DNA from: Paucimonas sp. | GTDB lineage: Bacteria; Pseudomonadota; Gammaproteobacteria; Pseudomonadales; Pseudomonadaceae | Reading direction: 5' to 3' | DNA: 39,963 nucleotides | Assembly: GCA_031253995.1 (NCBI GenBank) | Contig: JAIRVG010000007.1 | Coordinates: 1-39,963, forward strand | In this document: positions 35,789-39,963 of the stretch, one piece after another | How the letters are laid out: every line of letters starts with the position of its first letter | Numbering within the stretch: position 1 is the stretch's first letter | Made by a program: the position numbers and the translations under genes | The notes under the pieces: model-generated | What the model was told of the DNA's origin: nothing | The model's database searches: none | The model's input: only the letters and a program-made list of their open reading frames with translations

Positions 35789-36061
35789 GTGGCCAACTCA
35801 CCTTCCGCCAAAAAACGTGCAAAACAGGCTGAGAAGCGTCGCAGCCACAACGCCAGCCTGCGTTCCATGGTTCGTACCTACATCAAGAATGTAGTTAAAG
35901 CCATCGACGCAAAAGACGCCGAAAAAGCGCAAGCTGCTTACATCCTGGCTGTACCTGTAATCGACCGCATGGCCGACAAAGGTATCATCCACAAGAACAA
36001 GGCTGCTCGCCATAAAGGCCGTCTGAATGGCCACATCAAGGCGCTGAAAGCTGCTGCCTAA
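35789..36061 (+). CDS. rpsT: 30S ribosomal protein S20
   Basis: This is a 90-residue, Lys/Ala-rich helical protein that binds 16S rRNA. It starts with GTG at 35789 after GAGGAG; no in-frame ATG precedes the conserved [20 protein letters not shown]. In E. coli the non-ATG start of rpsT is part of its feedback control, which may apply here. A terminator follows. Confidence 0.97.
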   Translation: MANSPSAKKRAKQAEKRRSHNASLRSMVRTYIKNVVKAIDAKDAEKAQAAYILAVPVIDRMADKGIIHKNKAARHKGRLNGHIKALKAAA

Positions 36062-36081
36062 GCGACAAGCTTGTTAAAAAG

Positions 36082-36103
36082 CCGACCTCAGGGTCGGTTT
36101 TTT
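36082..36103 (+). terminator. Terminator of rpsT
   Basis: CCGACC and GGTCGG with a four-base loop are followed by six T (36098-36103). Confidence 0.93.
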
Positions 36104-36139
36104 ATTGCCCGTGATTCCTTGCTGGCATCTGCATCAAGA

Positions 36140-36173
36140 AAGGCCCGGGTGATCACTCACCCGGGCCTTTTTC
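36140..36173. terminator. Terminator between rpsT and pqiB
   Basis: AAGGCCCGGGTGA and TCACCCGGGCCTT with a TCAC loop form a long stem, followed on the plus strand by TTTTTC. On the minus strand it lies about one base after the pqiB stop and is followed only by TTTCTTG. It probably works mainly for the plus strand but may serve both. Confidence 0.8.
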
Positions 36174-38480
36174 TTATTTACCGATCGGAATCTTCGGCGC
36201 CCATTGCAGCCATTCCTCCTCGGCCTTGTCGAACAAGGCGAAGGTCTGCTGCGGCAGCGCCGGCTTGCCCATCCGCTCACCATCCGGCGTGGCAAAGGCA
36301 ATCCCGCCCTGGATCAGGGTCTCCAGGGACTCGGTGCGAATCGTCGCGCCCTTGATCAAGCCGAACTCGAAACCGAAGCCGCTGGTGTTCCAGAAACGGC
36401 TGCCTCCCCTCACCAGGGCGCTATAGCGTGGTTCGATCAGGATATGGATCAGCACGCGGTCGGCCGTCTGCCCCAGCTCGAAGCCGGTGACCTTGCCCAC
36501 CGGGATCTCGCGGTAGGTCACCGGAACGCCCGCCTTGATCGAGCCGCGCCGCGACGCGCTCAATGTCAGCGCCAAGCCTTGCGGCGGCCCGATGACTTCG
36601 GGCGCCTCGGGCAAGGCAGTGAAGTCGCGTTGCGGCCCTTTGTTGATCGCGGCAGGCTGCACTTCGAGATACTGGCCAGTGATCAGCGTGCCGAGGTTCT
36701 CGGTCTTGACGATACCCAGTGCCGGCTTGACCACCCAGAACTGCGTACCCACCCGGGCGATGCGCTCCGGCACCTCGGTGATCCGCGCCTTGAGCAGCAC
36801 GGACTGCAGGTCGGCACTCAGGTCGACAGCTTCCACCTTGCCGACATCGAGCCCCTTGAAGCGGATCGGCGTACCGACCTTCAGGCCGTCAGCGTCCGCA
36901 ACCTTGATGGTGACCGGAATGCCGGAGAGATTCGCCGCTTCCTGGTTTTCATGCAGGCGGAACGTCGGGATACGGCGCTTGAGCGGTACGTTGGGCGTCG
37001 GCGTGTCGAAGGAGATACCCCCGGCCATCAGGCTTTGCAGCGACTCGCTCTTGATCTGGATGCCCGACAGGCCACCTGTCAGGGTGATGCCGCTGGCGTT
37101 CCAGAAGCGTGTCGAGCCATTCACCAGGTTGGCGTACTCGGGCTCGATATGAACCCCGATCAGCAGACGCTTCTGGTGCTTGCGGGAGAACTGGTAGCTC
37201 TGCACCGTACCCACTTTCACCTGGCGATAGAGAATGGGACTACCCACCTCCAGCGAACCCAGGTTCTCGCTGAACAACACCAGGTGCAGGCCCGGTGCCT
37301 TGAGATCGAGCGGCGGCGCCTTGGCTCGCGCTTCGAATTCACGCTGTGGTGCAGCGCCCTTGTCGCCGGGGCGAATCGCGATGTAGTTACCCTTGACCAG
37401 CGCCTCCAGGCCAGTGATGCCTGCGAGGGAGATCGACGGCTTGACCACCCAGAACTGGGTACCCTCCACCAGGTAATCCTCGGCCAGCGGGTCCAGGGTC
37501 AGTTCGGCCATGGCACTGTTGAGGTCCGCCTCGACCTTGAGAGCCTTCAGCGAGCCGACCTGGATCCCCTTGTACATGACCGGTGTACGGCCGGCCTGCA
37601 GGCCTTCGAAGTCGCTCAGCTTGACCTTCACCCGGATACCGGCCTGGGCTGCATCGAAGTCCTCGTACAGGCGGAACGGCAGGCTCGGGTCGGTGGGCGG
37701 GCTGTCCTTGCGGTGCTCCGGCGTAGCGAAGGCAATACCACCGGCAACGATGCTGGCCAGCGACTCGCTGCGGATCTTCACCCCGGACAGGCTGGCGTCG
37801 ACACTGACACCGCTGGCGTTCCAGAAACGCGTGTGCTTTCGCACCAGAGAAGCGTAGGCCGGTTCGATGAAGACCTTGATCTCCACGTTGCCTTGGTCCT
37901 CCGCAAGACGATAGCTCTTCACTCGACCGACCTGGATCTGCTTGTAGAACACAGGACTGTCGCGATTCAGCGAACCAAGTCGATCAGCCTTGAGCGTCAG
38001 GTGAAGACCAGGCTCGCTATCCGACAGGGGCGGCGCCTCGGGCAAAGCCACGAAGCGCTTGGTCGGCTCTCCATCACCCGGACTGACCGCGATATAGTTG
38101 CCGGAAACCAGGGTCTCAAGGCCAGTGATACCAGCGAGGGTGACACTGGGCTTGACCAGCCAGAAGCGCGTGTTGGTGAGCAGATGCGGCTCAGCAGCAG
38201 CATTCATCTCGATGGTGGCGATAACCCCCGTATTGCTGCCTTCAGCATCCAGCACCAGGCTCTTCACCTTTCCGACCGGCATGCCCTTGTAGACCACCTC
38301 GGTCTTGTTGGCAACGATCCCCTCGCCGCTCTCGAAGCGGACCTGGATGTTCACACCGGACTCCCGGTAGGCCTGCCAGCCCAGCCAGCCGCCGATCACC
38401 AGCGCGATCAGAGGCAAAATCCAGATGGCCGACCAGTTCGAGGCTGGGCGGGTTCTCGCCGTAGGCAAATCATCACTCAT
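36174..38480 (-). CDS. pqiB: PqiB/LetB-like MCE protein with six MCE domains
   Basis: This is a 768-residue protein anchored by one N-terminal helix (about 19-38), with the rest in the periplasm. Six MCE repeats are visible, each with a xGxPVxYKGxxVGxV-like core starting near residues 42, 157, 281, 397, 521 and 640. Recurrent motifs are RFWxxxxSV/GI and ESLxxLxxGGIAF. E. coli PqiB has three and LetB seven, so this is intermediate. Such proteins stack into a hollow tube that carries lipids between the membranes. It overlaps the upstream pqiA-type gene by eight bases. Confidence 0.92.
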   Translation of the reverse strand: MSDDLPTARTRPASNWSAIWILPLIALVIGGWLGWQAYRESGVNIQVRFESGEGIVANKTEVVYKGMPVGKVKSLVLDAEGSNTGVIATIEMNAAAEPHLLTNTRFWLVKPSVTLAGITGLETLVSGNYIAVSPGDGEPTKRFVALPEAPPLSDSEPGLHLTLKADRLGSLNRDSPVFYKQIQVGRVKSYRLAEDQGNVEIKVFIEPAYASLVRKHTRFWNASGVSVDASLSGVKIRSESLASIVAGGIAFATPEHRKDSPPTDPSLPFRLYEDFDAAQAGIRVKVKLSDFEGLQAGRTPVMYKGIQVGSLKALKVEADLNSAMAELTLDPLAEDYLVEGTQFWVVKPSISLAGITGLEALVKGNYIAIRPGDKGAAPQREFEARAKAPPLDLKAPGLHLVLFSENLGSLEVGSPILYRQVKVGTVQSYQFSRKHQKRLLIGVHIEPEYANLVNGSTRFWNASGITLTGGLSGIQIKSESLQSLMAGGISFDTPTPNVPLKRRIPTFRLHENQEAANLSGIPVTIKVADADGLKVGTPIRFKGLDVGKVEAVDLSADLQSVLLKARITEVPERIARVGTQFWVVKPALGIVKTENLGTLITGQYLEVQPAAINKGPQRDFTALPEAPEVIGPPQGLALTLSASRRGSIKAGVPVTYREIPVGKVTGFELGQTADRVLIHILIEPRYSALVRGGSRFWNTSGFGFEFGLIKGATIRTESLETLIQGGIAFATPDGERMGKPALPQQTFALFDKAEEEWLQWAPKIPIGK

Positions 38481-39096
38481 GGTCGTCGTCCGACTCCGTG
38501 TTATCCCAGATCAGTCGGGGATCGAAAGTTACTGCTGCGAGCATCGTCAGAATCACCACGCTGGCAAAGGCCACGGCCCCCAGGTTGGCTTCGACACTGG
38601 CGATGCGTCCGAAATTCACCACTGCCACGAGGATGGCGATGACGAAGATGTCCAGCATCGACCAGCGCCCGATGAACTCGATGAAGCGGTACATCAGGAT
38701 GCGTTGGCGTGCGGACAGCGGTTGATGACGCTGCACCGAGTAGAGCAGCAAGGCGATGCCCACCAGCTTGAAGGTGGGCACCAGAATACTGGCGATAAAG
38801 ACCACCGCGGCGATAGGCAGCATGCCGTGCTTCATCAGGGTGATGACGCCGGACATGATGGTGTCCGGGCTGCCCTGGCCAAGGGTGCTGACGGTCATGA
38901 TCGGTAGCACGTTCGCCGGGATATAGAGGATGGCGGCGGTAATCAGCAAGGCCCAGGTACGAACGAGACTGTTCGGCCGCCGGTCATGCACGATGGCACC
39001 GCAGCGAGTGCAGGTCTGCGAGGTGGTGCCGGGCTCCTTGCGATTGAGCTCGTGACACTCGCAGCAAATGAGGATTCCGGCATCAATCGCCCGCAT
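38473..39096 (-). CDS. PqiA-like protein, second half (zinc ribbon + 4 TM)
   Basis: This is a 207-residue protein with a zinc ribbon at the N-terminus (ICCECHELN and CTRCGAIVHD) and four membrane helices, including WALLITAAILYIPANVLPIM. E. coli PqiA and LetA are fusions of two such halves (about 420 residues); here they are separate genes. It overlaps the upstream half by 14 bases and pqiB by eight. It probably feeds lipids to or from the MCE tube together with the partner gene. Confidence 0.9.
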   Translation of the reverse strand: MRAIDAGILICCECHELNRKEPGTTSQTCTRCGAIVHDRRPNSLVRTWALLITAAILYIPANVLPIMTVSTLGQGSPDTIMSGVITLMKHGMLPIAAVVFIASILVPTFKLVGIALLLYSVQRHQPLSARQRILMYRFIEFIGRWSMLDIFVIAILVAVVNFGRIASVEANLGAVAFASVVILTMLAAVTFDPRLIWDNTESDDDHE

Positions 39097-39742
39097 GCAA
39101 GTCTTCCCCCGACAATGCCACCCAGATCTGGTGGGGCGACATCACCACCTCCAGCCATACCTGGACCAGCAACAGGCTGATAAAGCAGAACAGGCCCAAG
39201 CCAACATTCAGCTCGGCCAGGTCCACCAGCTTGACCATGGCTACCAGCACGCCCATGAAGTACACCTCGAGCATGCCCCAGTCCCGCAAGTGGTGGTAAA
39301 TGCGATAGAGCAGCAATCCGTAGCTTCTTCCGACATTCCAGCGGATGCTTAGCAACACCGCCAGTTGGCACAGTAATTTGAGCAGCGGAATCGCCATGCT
39401 GCAAAGAAAGACCACTACGGCGACACCTTGCATGCCGGAGTCGTAAAGGCCAAGCACGCCGCTCCACACCGTATCGTCCGCGCTTTGCCCAAGGATATGC
39501 AGCTGCATGATGGGCAGGAAATTGGCAGGGACATAAAGCATCAGCGCAGCTAGGACCAGAGCCAGGCTGCGTTCGACAACATTGTGCCGATGCGCGAACA
39601 GCTCATAGCCGCAGCGTGGGCAGTGAGCCTTTTCATCACGCTTGAGCACTGGCTTGCGCATCAGCAGGTCGCACTCGTGGCATGCCACCAACTCGTCCAG
39701 CGGCAAATTCGCAAGAGGCCGAGAATCAGCTGAATCGGACAT
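39083..39742 (-). CDS. pqiA: PqiA-like protein, first half (zinc ribbon + 4 TM)
   Basis: This is a 219-residue protein with the zinc ribbon CHECDLLMRKP and CPRCGYELFAH, then four membrane helices beginning LALVLAALMLYVPANFLPIM, the signature repeated in the second half. It is the first gene of the pqiAAB operon, about 150 bases downstream of the 5S rRNA gene and behind that gene's terminator. Confidence 0.9.
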   Translation of the reverse strand: MSDSADSRPLANLPLDELVACHECDLLMRKPVLKRDEKAHCPRCGYELFAHRHNVVERSLALVLAALMLYVPANFLPIMQLHILGQSADDTVWSGVLGLYDSGMQGVAVVVFLCSMAIPLLKLLCQLAVLLSIRWNVGRSYGLLLYRIYHHLRDWGMLEVYFMGVLVAMVKLVDLAELNVGLGLFCFISLLLVQVWLEVVMSPHQIWVALSGEDLHAGD

Positions 39743-39851
39743 AGGAAAATTCTGAATGACGGCGACGGGCTCTATTCTAGTGCTCTTGCCATGAATTGTG
39801 GGAGCACGCCCAAAAGCAGTACCGAATCGAAAATTGTATCGGCCAAAGACA

Positions 39852-39883
39852 AAACCCCTACCTGCATACGCAGATAGGGGTTT
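39852..39883 (-). terminator. Terminator of the rRNA operon
   Basis: On the minus strand AAACCCCTATCTGC-GTAT-GCAGGTAGGGGTTTTG forms a long stem (one G-U pair) ending in TTTT, about 12 bases after the 5S 3' end. Confidence 0.9.
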
Positions 39884-39894
39884 CGGAATTTAAT

Positions 39895-39963
39895 CTTGAC
39901 GATGACCTACTCTCACATGGAGAAGCTCCACACTACCATCGGCGATGCGTCGTTTCACTGCTG
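39895..39963 (-). rRNA. 5S ribosomal RNA, 3' part
   Basis: The minus strand reads the conserved 5S 3' half (GTGAAACGACGCATCGCCGA, then TCCATGTGAGAGTAGGTCAT) ending GTCATCGTCAAG. The 5' half lies beyond the window, so an rRNA operon reads leftward into this point. Confidence 0.95.

Overview
The window looks like a chromosomal segment of a Pseudomonas, most likely of the P. putida group. The evidence is the gene order pilA-pilC-pilD-coaE-yacG, DUF1780, DUF3094, ndh, then clpB-pgeF-rluD, bamD, a PP0621-family gene, thiO, a minor-pilin cluster, the ispH-fkpB-lspA-ileS-ribF operon, murJ, rpsT and a pqiAAB operon, with the end of an rRNA operon at the right edge. No species was confirmed by a search.

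Layout. (1) Positions 1-8805 are an accessory island inserted at the 3' end of a tRNA-Thr(CGT) gene (8806-8881). It holds an apparently intact P4-type tyrosine integrase next to the tRNA, and a second, damaged integrase module further in (amber stop before the catalytic Tyr, plus a homopolymer frameshift in the small gene that follows). It also holds a complete IS5-family element with a -1 frameshift transposase. The cargo is AT-rich: a 346-aa four-TM coiled-coil protein, a two-TM-type potassium channel with additional N-terminal helices, and a coupled two-gene cassette of a small membrane protein and a membrane-anchored HEPN-like protein. A direct repeat of about 204 bp (2479-2682 and 5117-5320) brackets the channel and the HEPN cassette. 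The distal end of the island lies outside the window. (2) 8806-18000 is core: pilin and pilus assembly/prepilin peptidase, CoA synthesis, NDH-2 and a secreted multicopper oxidase. (3) 18000-18545 is a four-tRNA cluster (Asn, Pro, Lys, Pro) with a strong promoter. (4) 18712-24605 is core protein quality control and envelope: clpB with a sigma-32-type promoter, pgeF, rluD and divergent bamD. (5) 24618-28211 holds thiO and the minor pilins. (6) 28204-35539 is one long leftward run murJ, ribF, ileS, lspA, fkpB, ispH, with 4-8 nt overlaps between most neighbours. (7) 35710-39963 has rpsT, a six-MCE PqiB/LetB-like tunnel protein with two separate PqiA halves, and the 3' end of a 5S rRNA gene.

How the genes work together. 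PilA, PilC, PilD and the minor pilins PilVWXE plus a FimT/GspH-type pseudopilin form a split type IV pilus set. No pilB-like ATPase and no pilY1 lies between its members. IleS, LspA, FkpB and IspH, with RibF, are the usual translation, lipoprotein, isoprenoid and flavin housekeeping cluster. PqiA1, PqiA2 and PqiB form a probable trans-envelope lipid transporter. The most unusual part is the island. Its HEPN/membrane pair, lone channel and coiled-coil membrane protein are candidate membrane-linked defence or stress functions, delivered by a recombinase module that now looks inactive.
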